Notes: generated by a model not told the origin, from the sequence alone. Positions 47,561 to 58,276 are shown, counted from the first letter of the stretch. The stretch: 64,000 nt of DNA from Bursaphelenchus xylophilus (GCA_904066235.2 CAJFCV020000005.1:9481501-9545500); one strand, 5' to 3'. Made by a program: numbers and translations.

Positions 47561-47852
47561 CCTCTCTCGGAAAAAATATATAATACTAAGCGCTCATAAA
47601 AGCAGAAAAACAAAAAAAAAACATCTGGGAAGTAACACAAAATCAATCGGAATGGATCCGCAGTGCCACGAGTAAACAACCTGATATATCGGAGCCTCCA
47701 TAAACAAGTCTAGAAGGGTTGGGAACAAAAGGACGCTGCTTAGGAGTGAAATAACAAAGAAGTAGCAAAAAATGGCTGTAAAATTGCAAAGAAGTACGAT
47801 TCATAAGTGGGACGCGCAGATTTTGATCAACGATTTCTAAATATGCAGGGGC
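47561..47852. other. Gene-free stretch
   Basis: Nothing recognisable apart from another family A-like phrase near 47808 ('gggacgcgcagattttgatc'). Confidence 0.4.
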
Positions 47853-48007
47853 AGCGGAGACAATGTCGTTGGAGTGATATCAGCGACATGCACTGTGAGA
47901 AAACAAAAGTTCATTTTTCATTGTGCACTAGGCTTTTTTGTGGTTGTCGCCCGCACCCTGACCTTTCTTGCACAGTGATGGAATCACTCCAACGACTTTG
48001 CGAACCG
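47853..48007. mobile_element. Family D element, copy 3 (best preserved)
   Basis: About 155 bp with inverted ends: 'gtcgttggagtgat' (47865-47878) and 'atcactccaacgac' (47983-47996) match exactly. The interior has 'gcgacatgcactgtgagaaa', as in the ShK intron copy. No coding capacity. Confidence 0.7.
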
Positions 48008-49792
48008 CTTTCCCCAGCCTTTAATACGTTTAAAACAATATTCTTTGTTTTTTAGTTATTTTGATGTAGGCAGAAATGAAAAAAGTGGTTTACTGCGTGA
48101 AAACTTAATGCCTAAACTGTCTAAGCTATTCTGCGAATAGTCCATCAAAATATGTATGTCCGCGAATAGGGTGTCCGCGAGTTGGGCGCCCGCGAATCGA
48201 GATGTCTCCGAAGTGGCCGACACCCAGACTTTAGACTGTATACATCATACAACACAACAAACACATGGTTGTAAAAATTACTATTTTAAATAAAAGCCAT
48301 AAGGAAGTTGGCTTGATGTGTCCTTTCTATCTCTCTAAATCCGCTTTTGTTATGGACGCTTTACCGTACTTTACTTGAATTCCAAAACAATATCCAAAAT
48401 GGCCTATTTACAAGCTGTTGGAAAAAGTGGTTTAAATTCTAAAACCGTTTACCGTAAGAAAATATAGGCAGCGAAGCTTAGACATAGGCCAAATATCAAT
48501 CCCTGAAAGTTTAACTCGCATTTGGCAAGCACCGTCGAGATATTGAGGGCTTCTTTGCGGCCGAGAGAGCATGCAAAACGTGGACCGCGGGTAGCGAGAA
48601 AAGCCTTTTTGGTCATAAATTTGTCATCCTCGTGGGGAAGAAATTGTTTTTCTTTTAGAGCTTTACCATTTACGGTTCGGATAGACATGAAACTTTTCGC
48701 GACAAAATTCGTAAAGAGCTGTCACATTCTTGCCAAATTTAAACCTACAAATCTCGACAGTTTCTGCAAAGCGCGACCAAATTTTAGCACATGTGCGATA
48801 ACCCTCTATATGCTCAAAAAATTTTATGCAAACAAGGGTCAAGTCTCTCAAAAATCCGACACTAGGAGTGCCATTACCTCTAATTGATTGCTTAAAAATG
48901 GCTTTTGGAGTACCGTACTTTCTACGAACTGTGCTTTGTGCAGAGCGAAAGCACGGTGCAAATAAATGAAAATGCCCTTAGGAACTAATTTGTTGTCGAG
49001 GCACGTACTTACCTGCCGTTTAACCGCGTAATTTGAGGCATAGACATTTTCTGTTACGGTCTTTCTTTATGCACTTGGCAGAAAACGTAAGTAGACACTT
49101 AGACTTTTCGTCGGAACTGTGGAGACTTTGAGGCCAGGAAATAGCCGTCAAATACATTCTCTGGCAATGTTGCATCACTTAGATGACTTTTTTAAACATA
49201 GGACATATTCGAGACTCCTAGATGCGCTTTGCAGAAACGCTCGAGATTTTAACGCTTAAAATTGTCATAAATGTGCCACTTCTTTGCAAATTTTGGCGCG
49301 AAAAGTGTTAGGCTTATTTCTGACGTATTAGAAAGTCATTTTTCCACAAAAAAATCAGTTCTTCGCGCAGGAAACTGGCAAAGATATGGCTAAAGCCACG
49401 AGGAATCAATATGCAACCTATGTCTGATATGTGATAAAATTTAAAGAATTTCTGGGAAACCTTATCTTGTAAATATAAAATTCCCGCAAAAAATACCCAC
49501 GAAAGTCAATTTTAAAATCAAAGACAAAAAGTCGCTGTTGACGCAATACCCAGCCGTACAACTCAAGGCGACGCGGATGGGCAATGCAAATAAACAAAAA
49601 GCCACATGGAAGAGCTATCGAGAAGACGAAACGGCCTGATTACACATTTATCTTGAAGATTAGTACGTCTTACTCCTCTTTGAGGTAACAAGATTTTCCA
49701 CCGAGAATGCGCATTGGCTCGGATAGCCAAAATTTGTCATACCATATCATCAAATTCACAGAGAAAAACTGCTGATAAGAATAATGAGATTT
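48008..49792. other. Gene-free stretch with two family A relics
   Basis: A relics lie at about 48430-48890 (plus orientation: 'acataggccaaatatcaatc', 'cggccgagagagcatgcaaa', 'ctgcaaagcgcgacc') and about 49090-49460 (inverted: 'tagatgcgctttgcagaaac', 'ggcgcgaaaagtgttaggct'). No exon is seen. Confidence 0.45.
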
Positions 49793-49965
49793 CGAGTTTC
49801 TAAGACGTAATAAGTAAGTCTTGGTACAGAAGCTTATTATATTTTTCAAACCTTCAATTTCAAAAAAAGTTGATTCGGGCCAAAAGGAAAATCAAAGTTG
49901 TGCGGCGTTCACCCCCTTAATTTCCAGACTTCGGCAGCCACTCGGTGTCTTCCAGAGGAAGAGAT
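49793..49965 (-). repeat. tRNA-Ser-like repeat, copy 2, diverged
   Basis: On the minus strand this follows the sequence at 52911-53085 from the tRNA-like head (degraded A box, 'caccgagtggctgccg') through 'gaacgccgca', 'gggcc', 'cgaatcaactttttttgaa' to the tail 'cttattacgtcttagaaact'. The B box is mutated ('aactttgattttcc'). Two copies sharing both head and tail suggest a SINE-like unit of about 170 bp. Confidence 0.6.
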
Positions 49966-50123
49966 CGACCGGTCCTTTCCAGAGGACGAAACCGACCGCG
50001 CTTTTTGAGGTGGGGTGTCTCTGCTCCTACTTTATCATTGCAAGACCTTCGCGTTTTTGCTGACAAGTTTAGCCAGTTTTTGGGCATTTTGACCCTTACC
50101 CAAAATAAAGTAAAATAAGTGCT

Positions 50124-50693
50124 ATGAAAACAAAGTTTTTTGTATGTCTTCACACAGGCTCATCGATTGAATTATTTATAATTGAATGTCAAGTGGAGGC
50201 CGTAGGCTTACATTTCAGCTCCCAATCATTGTTCTATTTTAATTATGGGTTGTCCAGCTTTCACTTTGGGGGTGCCAAACTTGGGACCACCAAAAGGTCT
50301 ATCAAATTAATCTTTTTGGTTCCCTTTGATAAAAATTTTACGCTGGCAGTTTCGCACTCAGATGTAACAACAAGAATTCTCTACAAAATGGCGTTTGCTC
50401 CGTGTAAATTGCTCCATGTTGAGCAGAGTTACACAAAAAACAAGAAAATTGGCACCTTTTTGGCAGTTACTGTATATCGCGCCTTTTACCCAGAGAAATG
50501 TCAGCAAATTTACATGCGTTTAACTTGTTTTCATCCAAACACGTCAATGAAGATGCGGTATCGGTCGGTTACAAAATATCTGAAATTACTGAAAACAAAA
50601 GACTTGGCCGTCAAAGGGAGCTATGCTAAAAAAAGGAATATGATCAGCAAAGTATATTTATATTCATTCAAGGACCACAACAACTCCATTTGA
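50124..50693 (+). CDS. Unrecognised 189-codon open frame beside a transposon
   Basis: One uninterrupted frame from ATG to stop, the longest in the window apart from a low-complexity one. It ends about 95 bp before the left end of the Tc1-like palindrome at 50788. The predicted protein is Lys- and aromatic-rich (MKTKFFVCLHTGSSIELF at the start, KVYLYSFKDHNNSI at the end). It has no motif I recognise, no signal peptide, and no splice partner that I could fit. It could be a relic of a mobile-element protein, a young gene, or chance. Confidence 0.2.
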   Translation: MKTKFFVCLHTGSSIELFIIECQVEAVGLHFSSQSLFYFNYGLSSFHFGGAKLGTTKRSIKLIFLVPFDKNFTLAVSHSDVTTRILYKMAFAPCKLLHVEQSYTKNKKIGTFLAVTVYRAFYPEKCQQIYMRLTCFHPNTSMKMRYRSVTKYLKLLKTKDLAVKGSYAKKRNMISKVYLYSFKDHNNSI

Positions 50694-50787
50694 ACCTTGT
50701 TTTTACCTCGTTTTTTTGCGGCTTGAAGGACGAAACATCTCAAAATTTTTTTATTCTCCCACACCTCGAAAACAAAGTAAATATATA

Positions 50788-52267
50788 CTCCCCGTACAAT
50801 GTTTTGACCCCCCTCCTAACTCGGTCCAAGGTGTACTAATTCGGACCAAATTTGGTATGTAGTCTACTCACAGGTTAGTAACAAAAAATAACATGGCTGG
50901 ACCTACCTTATAGTTGAATATCAAACTCTGGGGGCAATTTTCAAAAATCACCTTTAAAAATCGAGGAAAAAGTTTTGACCCCCCTTAACAAAAAGTTAGA
51001 TATCGCCAGCGGATGCCACGCAAACTTATTGTAATCGACGTCCCATACCTGAATACAGGTTAATATATGGTTTTCCGTTGAATGCTTCGTTGCATTTGAG
51101 GATTCAACGCGTTAAACCGTTTTTGATGTAGAGCTGCCCAAAATTGTAAAAATCTTGCCCTTGCGCTTTCCTAGAGCTCTAAATTGGGTTTATATTATGT
51201 GATTTAGACCTGTGTTAACCTTCTCCTTTCGATAAAAGTGCGTGGTGGCCTGACCGTGTAGATTCAGCGGATACCCTCTTGTCATGCCCAGCCTTGGTGA
51301 GCTATTTGCTCTTTGACTCAAGGTCGAGATGTGGTTATTAGGTCCTCAATGCAATCCTGAGACTCCTAGATACTCTCAAAGAAAAAATAAACTCCGGCTG
51401 ACACGGTCTCATATGGTTTGCAGGCGCATCTTCGCCGATCTGCACCTTAACGAAAAACCCGCGTTTTTCAAATGGATTTTTAGCCACCAAAGACAGCTTT
51501 CATTTGATGGACCAGGTATACGCTACAGCACTTACCATACTCATTTGAGACGTATGAAACGCCAAATGGGAGGTGGTGATGTCATCGTACTCGGGGTCAT
51601 CTACAGTAACGGCAAAGTTAAGATTAAGGTGAATGAAACCCATTACAAAACGTGTCAAATCAAAACATTTTACATTGCTGAGAGTAACTAGGAGTCTCAG
51701 GATTACATTGAGGACCTAATGACCACATCTCGACCTTGAGTCAAAGAGCAAATGGCTCACCAAGGCTGGGCATGACAAGAGGGTATCTGCCGAATCTACA
51801 CCGCCAGGCCACCATGCACTTTTATTGAAAGGAGAAGGTAAATACAGGTCTAAAGTACATAATATAAACCCAATTTGGAGCTCTAGGAAAGCGCTAGGGC
51901 AGATTTTTACAATTTTGGGCAGCTCTACATCAAAAACGGTTTAACGCGTTGAATCCTCAAATGCAACGAAGCATTCAACGGAAAACCATATATTAACCTG
52001 TATTCAGGTATGGGACGTCGATTACAATAAGTTTGCGTGGCATCTGCTGGCGATATCTAACTTTCTTTAAGGGGGGTCAAAACTTTTTCCTCGATTATTA
52101 AAGGTGATTTTTGAAAATTGCCGCTGGCTTTTGAAATTCAACTATAAGGTATGTCCTGCTATGTTATTTTTTGTTACTAGCCTGTGAGTATACTACATAC
52201 CAAATTTGGTCCGAATTAGTACACTTTGGACGGAGTTAGGAGGGGGGTCAAAACATTGTACGGGGAG
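50788..52267 (+). mobile_element. Tc1/Tc3-like transposon remnant with 580-bp inverted arms
   Basis: Two near-identical inverted arms, 50788-51369 and 51688-52267. They open CTCCCCGTACAATGTTTTGA and close with its reverse complement, with TA on each side. The 318-bp centre encodes a fragment of a Tc1-family transposase (frame 51329-51691). It shows KWIFSHQRQLSFDGPG, aligning with the family's W-x-x-[VI]-[IL]-F-S-D-E-x-x-[FL]-x-[LF]-[DE]-G-P, and QMGGGDVIVLGVI, aligning with GGGSVMVWG. The first catalytic Asp is His here. Very long arms are a Tc3 trait. Inactive: truncated, with a lost catalytic residue. Confidence 0.8.
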
Positions 52268-52633
52268 TATAAATGATTTTAATATAAATGATTTTAAAAC
52301 TGTCTAGGATTTATTTACATTCCATTTGATTAATCAATATTTTATAGGGGTGTCTAGCATCTTGAAACAGAATGTAAGAGTTAGATTCAAATGCAGATAT
52401 TTTGGTTCTTTAACAAGGATTACGGAAAATTCGTTTTTCTTCTCTAATATCTCGGCAGAACCCGTCTATTATTTACATTTCCGAGCTGCGTACTGTACCA
52501 AGCAATAATCAAAAGAGATCTGAGGCTTGCACCAAGAAGCGTTTGCGTTATTGCGCACAAACTTGCCGACGGCAAGATCAGGCCTGACCCAAAGTTGACC
52601 ATGCCTGTGTGTATTTTATAAGCTATAAGCAAA
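52268..52633. other. Gene-free stretch
   Basis: Sequence between two transposons. No exon or repeat is recognised. Confidence 0.4.
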
Positions 52634-52706
52634 CAGGGGAATTACTCCAAGTGCGACGCTCAGATTTTGATGAAACTTTGCACAAATTTAGAAAATTTTT
52701 TTCTAA

Positions 52707-53298
52707 CAAGGAAAGTACTTTTATGGGGGCTCCTACTTTTTGACGGGACATATCTCAAAAAATCAGAAAAAATGCGCTGATCAAGGATATATAAATCTTA
52801 GCTGCCCATTTTAGGTTTTTAAGGGTGAAAATGCCAAAAAACTGGTTTAATTTCCCTGCAAAAGGCAGACATTCGAAACGATAAAAAGAGCACTCGATCT
52901 CTTCCTTCGGAAGAGAGCGGTGTGGCCGAGTGGTTAGTGCCGTAGTCTGGGAATCAAGAGGGGGAACGCCGCACGGGTTCGATTTCCCTTTTGGGCCGAA
53001 TCAACTTTTTTTGAAGTTGAAGGTCGGAAAAATAAATTTTTGGGCCAAGACTGTCTTATTACGTCTTAGAAACTCAATAAACGCCATTTTAAGCCAAAAT
53101 AAAAATTGTAAACCTTTGAAAAAATTAAGCGAAAAGGGGTTCATATAGGACTTTAAGTCAACTTCCGACTGAGTTTTCACCCCTAAAAACCTAAAATGGG
53201 CAGCTAAGATCTATATATTCTTTATCAGCACATTTTTTCTGATTTTTTGAGATATGTCCCGTCAAAAAGTAGGAGCCCCCATAAAAGTACTTTCCTTG
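52707..53298. mobile_element. Palindromic element inserted in family A (TAA target duplication)
   Basis: A 592-bp insert with TAA on both sides; the uninterrupted A copies have a single TAA at the same site (...ttctaagat...). Ends open CAAGGAAAGTACTTTTATGG and close with the reverse complement. The arms are about 125 bp, with text such as 'ccattttaggtttttaaggg'. The first 12 bases resemble the family A terminus (CAGGGGAAGTACT), suggesting a related transposase. The centre contains a tRNA-Ser-like repeat. Confidence 0.85.
52911..53085 (+). repeat. tRNA-Ser-like SINE candidate with A and B boxes
   Basis: A box TGGCCGAGTGG at 52923-52933 and B box GGTTCGATTT at 52976-52985, spaced as in tRNAs with a long variable arm. 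'gtggccgagtggttag' is the canonical serine-type start. The anticodon stem does not pair and the T stem has a mismatch, so it is not a functional tRNA gene. The 3' extension ends 'cttattacgtcttagaaact' and is shared with the copy at 49793-49965. Confidence 0.65.
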
Positions 53299-54034
53299 TA
53301 AGATCTATGCGAGAATCCTAGCTCGCGTTTTGCAGAAACAACCGAGATTTTTAGATCGAAAGTCGGCGAAAATTTAGGACTTTTTGCCGAATTTCGGCAC
53401 GAAAAGTTTCATGCCTACCGTAAAGGACAGACAATCTTTCTACAAAAAATCAAATTTTTCCGCACGAAAGTGCCAAAGTTATGGCCAAAAAGCATTTTTC
53501 TCTCTGACCGCTCTCCACGTTTAGCGTGCTCTCTCGGCGGCAAGATACCTCGGCGGCGCCCGCAAAGCGCGAGCTCGAACTTTCAGTAATTGATATTAAA
53601 AGACGATTTTTGGCTCGCTGCGTCAGCCAATACGAGGGGCCGGACATTCAAAAAATTTTTTTTTGAGTTTTTTGGCCTAAAATGTTGGCATAGGTCACGA
53701 AAACACATTCCCAAAATTTTTTTGCCCAGTGATGCCCGGAAGGTAGAAATTTGCATACGGTTATAACCGTCCTTCTGAGCTCTGCTGTTGCCGTCGCAAT
53801 AAAGACAACTTGACGAAACCGACACCATACAGGTTTTAGTGGATGGCGAATTCAAAAATCGCAATTTCAAATTTGTAGGATTACTGTAACATACAGTTTT
53901 TGACCTTTGGTCGATAAAAATCGACCGTATCTCCTTCAAATCAAAAATCCCACAAGATTTTATTGCAGAGTTGGAATCAGCGTAAAATTCTGGTCTAGGA
54001 ACATGTAATTTGCATCCTTGATTCCGTGGCAGAT

Positions 54035-54105
54035 AAATCATGGCGCAGTGGGTTTTGACGAAAACTAGTAATCTGACGACCCTGGTTCGATCCCCGCTGG
54101 AGAGA
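54035..54105 (+). repeat. tRNA-like segment in the left palindrome arm
   Basis: A box TGGCGCAGTGG at 54041-54051 and B box GGTTCGATCC at 54084-54093. The middle 'ctagtaatctg' looks like an anticodon loop region with AGT. Acceptor and anticodon stems do not close properly, so this is a tRNA-derived relic, not a working gene. A mirror copy is at 54910-54975. Confidence 0.5.
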
Positions 54106-54909
54106 AATATTGTAAAAAATGTGGAAATGACATTTAATGGAATTATTAGGGTTTTATGAGCATCGCTGAGTATTTTTAGACATCAATGGAACATGAATTT
54201 GAGGCTAGACCAGGGTTTATATTATTTTAGTCTCGGAATCCGTGAAAAATAAAACTGCTTCAAACGGGCTGAAATTGATAACACCTATTCTGGGCCTAAT
54301 TCTTAGAAACTTTTACGTTAGCTTTTTTTTTGTTAGATTACTGTATCGTGGATTACGGTAACATAAAACCCAATTTTGTTTTTTTATACCATGAGGCCCA
54401 GAGCCACCGGAATATCACGACGATTGTAGGAATGGTTAAGAACGACTGGGTTTGTGCATTAATAGTTCGTTTATGGCCGTATGTTTTGAAATACCTGAGC
54501 TATCTAACACAATATCACCAATGGATGATGAGATAAATGCAAACTGTAAATAAGTTAGAATTGCATTTTAAATACGAAGCATGCTCGCTTTCTGCCGTTT
54601 GAATAACACAGCGTTTTGAAGAAATCGCCTTTAAGAAGGCCGAGCTTTTTGCTACCGTAATCCATGTTACAGTAATCTAACAAAAAAAAGCTAACGTAAA
54701 AGTTTCTAAGAATTAGGCCTAGAATAGGTTTTATCAATTTCAGGCCGTTTGAAGCAGTTTTATTTTTCACGGATTCCGAGGCTAACATAATATAAACCCT
54801 GGTCTAGCCTCAAATTCATGTTCCATTGATGTCTAAAAATACTCAGCGTTGCTCATAAAACCCTAATAATTCCATTAAATGTCATTTCCACATTTTTTAC
54901 AATATTTGT

Positions 54910-54975
54910 CTCCAGCGGGGATCGAACCAGGGTCGTCAGATTACTAGTTTTCGTCAAAACCCACTGCGCCATGAT
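54910..54975 (-). repeat. tRNA-like segment in the right palindrome arm
   Basis: Inverted twin of 54035-54105: B box at 54919-54928 and A box at 54961-54971 on the minus strand. The core is identical to its partner, as expected from the near-identical arms. Confidence 0.5.
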
Positions 54976-55703
54976 TTATCTGCCACGGAATCAAGGATGC
55001 AAATTGCATGTTCCTAGACCAGAATTTTACGCTGATTCCAAATCTGCAATAAAATCTTGTGGGATTTTTGATTTGAAGGAGATACGGTCGATTTTTATCG
55101 ACCGAAGGTCAAAAACTGTATGTTACAGTAATCCTACTGATTTGAAATTGCGATTTTTGAATTCGCCATCCACCAAAACCTATATGGTGTCGGTTTCGTC
55201 AAGTTGTCTTTATTGCGACGGCAACAGCAGAGCTCAGAAGGACGGTTATAACCGTATGCAAATTTCTACCTTCCGGGCATCACTGGGCAAAAAAACTTTG
55301 GGAATGTGTTTTCGTGACCTATACCAACATTTTAGGCCAAAAACTCAAAAAAAATTTTTTTGAATGTCCCCGGCTGACGCAGCGAGCCAAAAATCGTCTT
55401 TTAAGTCCATACCCGACGTGTGTGCAAAATCTAAAGAAAATCTGAGCGTCGCGCTTGGAGTACTTCCCCTGTAAGTAAAAATAAGTCAAGTGCTAAATCG
55501 GAATAAGGTGTTCAATACAAAGATTTACTTCAGTCACTGTAATAGAGAATCAATGAAAACCCCTGGATGTTACAGAGCCTTAGAGACTTTGTTGCGAACT
55601 AATAAGCGTCCCAAAAAGAAATTTGCATTACAACACCTACTAGTATAATATTTAACAGAAGTCCTCAAGAGATCCTAGGTTCCTCCTCAACGAGACCATG
55701 GCC

Positions 55704-55928
55704 TCACCCTTCGAATTCCCTGATTGCCGGCGGGCAATAACTTTTGTCGTCATAACTCTGTATACAGTATGTCCGCTCTGCACTATTCTTGCAGCCTCTC
55801 ACATTAATTTCAAAAACCGCCCCGTCAAACTCGAGACGGACTTCCGCAAATTTGACACTCTCTAGCTGACCTTGTAGTGCTGTACCATTTCTGCTCAAAA
55901 AGCACTTTTTTGCATGACACTGTGAGCC
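55704..55928 (-). CDS. Possible cysteine-containing exon, function unknown
   Basis: A minus-strand frame that looks more protein-like than its neighbours: CHAKKCFLSRNG near the start, then VRGCKNSAERTYCIQSYDD and YCPPAIREFEG with six cysteines in all. There is no in-frame ATG, so it would be an internal or last exon entered through a 'ggctcacag' acceptor near 55929. A GTGAGG donor overlaps its stop. I found no partner exon. It may be a small secreted disulfide protein exon or chance. Confidence 0.25.
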   Translation of the reverse strand, partial: GSQCHAKKCFLSRNGTALQGQLESVKFAEVRLEFDGAVFEINVRGCKNSAERTYCIQSYDDKSYCPPAIREFEG

Positions 55929-55943
55929 CTCGGCTTCACGCAA

Positions 55944-57586
55944 TTACCGGAAAGTTCGAAAGCTAATTTGCTAATTATTTACAAATGCCCTTGTAACACA
56001 ATGGGGACTGCCGTGGGATTTTTTGACGTTGCCGCCACATCCGGTCGGTACGGTAGGTAATGAGTCGGAATTCTAATTTTACTATCTTTTTTAATCTTGT
56101 TGGTATTTTCTGCAATCTGCAAAACTGATGTGGGAGGGGGCCTTTTAGACGCAAAAAGATAAATAACACAAAAATAAATTGAGAGGGGGAAGGTGGGTTT
56201 GCAAATAAGAGGAAACGGAAATTACAGTCAAAAGTGAGAAGGTGAACTTTGGGGGAGCAAAACGAACTAACAGTTATCAAATTCGACCAAGAGAAGTTTT
56301 TGACGTTGGGAAAAGATCAAAGAAAACTCGGCGCAAAGTGTGATTTTCTTAGTTAGACTTATGCGAAATTCAGAGCCCGCGCGTTCCAGTCACCGCCGAG
56401 ATTTTTTGAACGGCAATACAACAAATTGATTTTTTTTTGTCATTTTTATTTTGTTCAGACGATAATTACTAATGAGACTTTAACAACGTTCCTACAAAAA
56501 AAATTTTCTCTGCGACTCAAACAAGTGATGATTGAAACTATTATTTTTCTTCTGGCCGACCATCCGCCAGAGAGCGTGATCTCTCGAAAAGAAGCCGCTG
56601 AAGCCGCTAGAAGTCGGAGGCTAGAAGCTTGAGGGGCTAAAACGGGGCTAAGATTTCGGAAAGCCACCCGAAATTTCATGAATGTCCGAGAAAAATTTTT
56701 CCCGCCCGCTTTTGAGTTTCGTTCAAACGACGTTTCAGACTTGTCAAAAGAAATAAAACACTTACGAGAAAAAGACCTTTTTCGGCCGAAAAAGTCCAAA
56801 AAATCCCAAAATCCCCTCCAACATTCTGTAGCCCTCGAACCCTTTAAAATGCGGAATAATTGAATATTATTTACCGCTGATCTCCCCTCGTCAACAGTCT
56901 TCGCATCCCTTTGAGTTATTCTCTCTACAAAAACCCGCTAGCATTACAACAAAAAGAATTTGTTTTTCGCAACGCACGCACCGATTTTTATTTTTCTCTT
57001 TGAGGCTTTTAGCGACAAAAGATTGGGATCGCAGCATAAACAAAATGTCAACGTCGAAAACATGATAATTAGTAAGTAAAAGAGGGATATAACAAGTTGT
57101 GGGGTTGTGGTGGCTCGACATTAGTCGCGAATAAAACGCTCTTTTTTCTGGCTGTTTGGGGAAATTGGAGAATGCGAAAAACGAACAGAAGAAAAAGAGA
57201 TTTAGTTATCCTGCTGAATGTATAGATATACGTTTATGTAAACTACGGAAACTACCGAGTTGCTCAACAAAAATAGTCAGAAGCCGAGAGAAACATTTTT
57301 CTGGTGCACCTGGGAAAAAAATTTGCTTTTTTGACACCGGATTTTGCTCACAAAAAAAGTTCGGAATGATGTGTGGTGGAATGTTTCATGCAAAGGCCCA
57401 TTTGACAATTCGCAAAAAAAAGACGTGAAAAAACCTTTTGTCGGGGATGAAATGGGGAGCTTTTGCGGCGAGAGAGTATGTTTTTGTGCGTCTTTTCTCT
57501 GTCTTCTCTGTTAAATCAAGACGAATTGTAAAAAACCGATAGCGAAGGGTCTTCTTCTCAGTTTGACATGCATCTATCTGTAAGTC
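55944..57586. other. Gene-free stretch with a family A relic
   Basis: A-like text lies at about 56340-56660 ('ccgccagagagcgtgatctc' is a weak match). Other frames overlap and show no domain. Confidence 0.35.
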
Positions 57587-57688
57587 TGTCGAGGAAATAA
57601 TGTTTGTCTTGGAATCGCCCATCGTCAAGCGACGGCTGGAGATTCGACTACAAGGAGAGACGTTTCACTGCGACGAATGATGATATAA
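57587..57688. repeat. Family B element, diverged copy
   Basis: Opens 'tgtcgaggaaataatgtttg' and holds 'cgcccatcgtcaagcgacgg', 'ctggagattcg' and 'gagacgtttcactgcgacga', all with counterparts in the 58277-58405 copy. The closing end is lost. Confidence 0.5.
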
Positions 57689-58276
57689 TAGTTTTTCTGA
57701 TTAACGTCCAATACAAGTTCACAAGAAGTCTAATACCTTTTACTATGCATACAAGTTGTAAAACGCAAAGTGTAATCTTAAACCGTATCCCCTTCCCACC
57801 CGCGACATCCATAAAAACATAATCGCCACCAAACACCGCCGGAATTTCCCTTTTATTTCGCAAATAACAAGTAATATTTTGTAAAGGAATTGCTTAATTT
57901 TTGTAAAACCAGTTCCGAGAAAAATTCGAAAAAATTTCAAAATTCCGGAAGAGATACTCCCTGTTTTCTCTGATCACAATTATTGCGATATCAGCGACGG
58001 AAATCATAAAAAAAAGAAACTACAAAAACCGGGAAAAACAGATCCATGAGAAAAAAAAACTGGAAACGGTTGGGAGAGAGAAATGGGTGGAAAGTCGCTT
58101 CGCCGAGTCGGCGACAACAAGTCGACAGAGGGGCGGCTGTAGCGAAAAACAAACTCTTTGAAAGCACGGCTCCTCAAAAGCTGGGATTGGATTTTGGGGG
58201 GATAATGGAGATCCAGAGTGGCAAGTAGAGATAATGGAGAGTGAAATTGTGAGGGAATTATTAAATTATAAAAGTT
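57689..58276. other. Gene-free stretch
   Basis: No exon or element end is visible. Confidence 0.4.

Larger units (their letters stand above)
53598..55402. mobile_element. 1.8-kb palindrome inserted in family A
   Basis: Inverted arms of about 760 bp (53598 to about 54362, and about 54649 to 55402) around a spacer of about 285 bp. Ends open AAAAGACGATTTTTGGCTCG and close with the reverse complement. The insertion point in A is a TTA/TAA site. The arms are close to identical. Each carries the same open frame (minus 53583-54041, plus 54971-55363, starting MIYLPRNQGCKLHVPR) with only about six residue differences over 130. The frame has no recognisable domain and may exist only because of the arm duplication. 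Confidence 0.85.
52634..55471 (+). mobile_element. Family A copy 4 containing two nested palindromes
   Basis: Outer family A ends are intact: 'caggggaattactccaagtg' at the left and 'gcttggagtacttcccctg' at the right. Between them the A sequence is interrupted twice, by 52707-53298 and by about 53598-55402. The A segments 52634-52706, 53299-53597 and 55403-55471 join in the same order as the intact copy. The A copy is therefore older than both insertions. Confidence 0.85.

Noticed and set aside
52911..52990. Functional tRNA-Ser gene
   Set aside because: A and B boxes are good, but the anticodon stem does not pair and the T stem has a mismatch. Better seen as a tRNA-derived repeat.
53583..54041. 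A conserved protein family because two near-identical frames occur (also 54971-55363)
   Set aside because: The similarity is fully explained by the two arms of one palindrome. It is not independent evidence of coding.
54035..54105. Functional tRNA (Thr- or Met-like) gene
   Set aside because: The boxes are present, but acceptor and anticodon stems fail to pair, and the segment is mirrored within a transposon palindrome.
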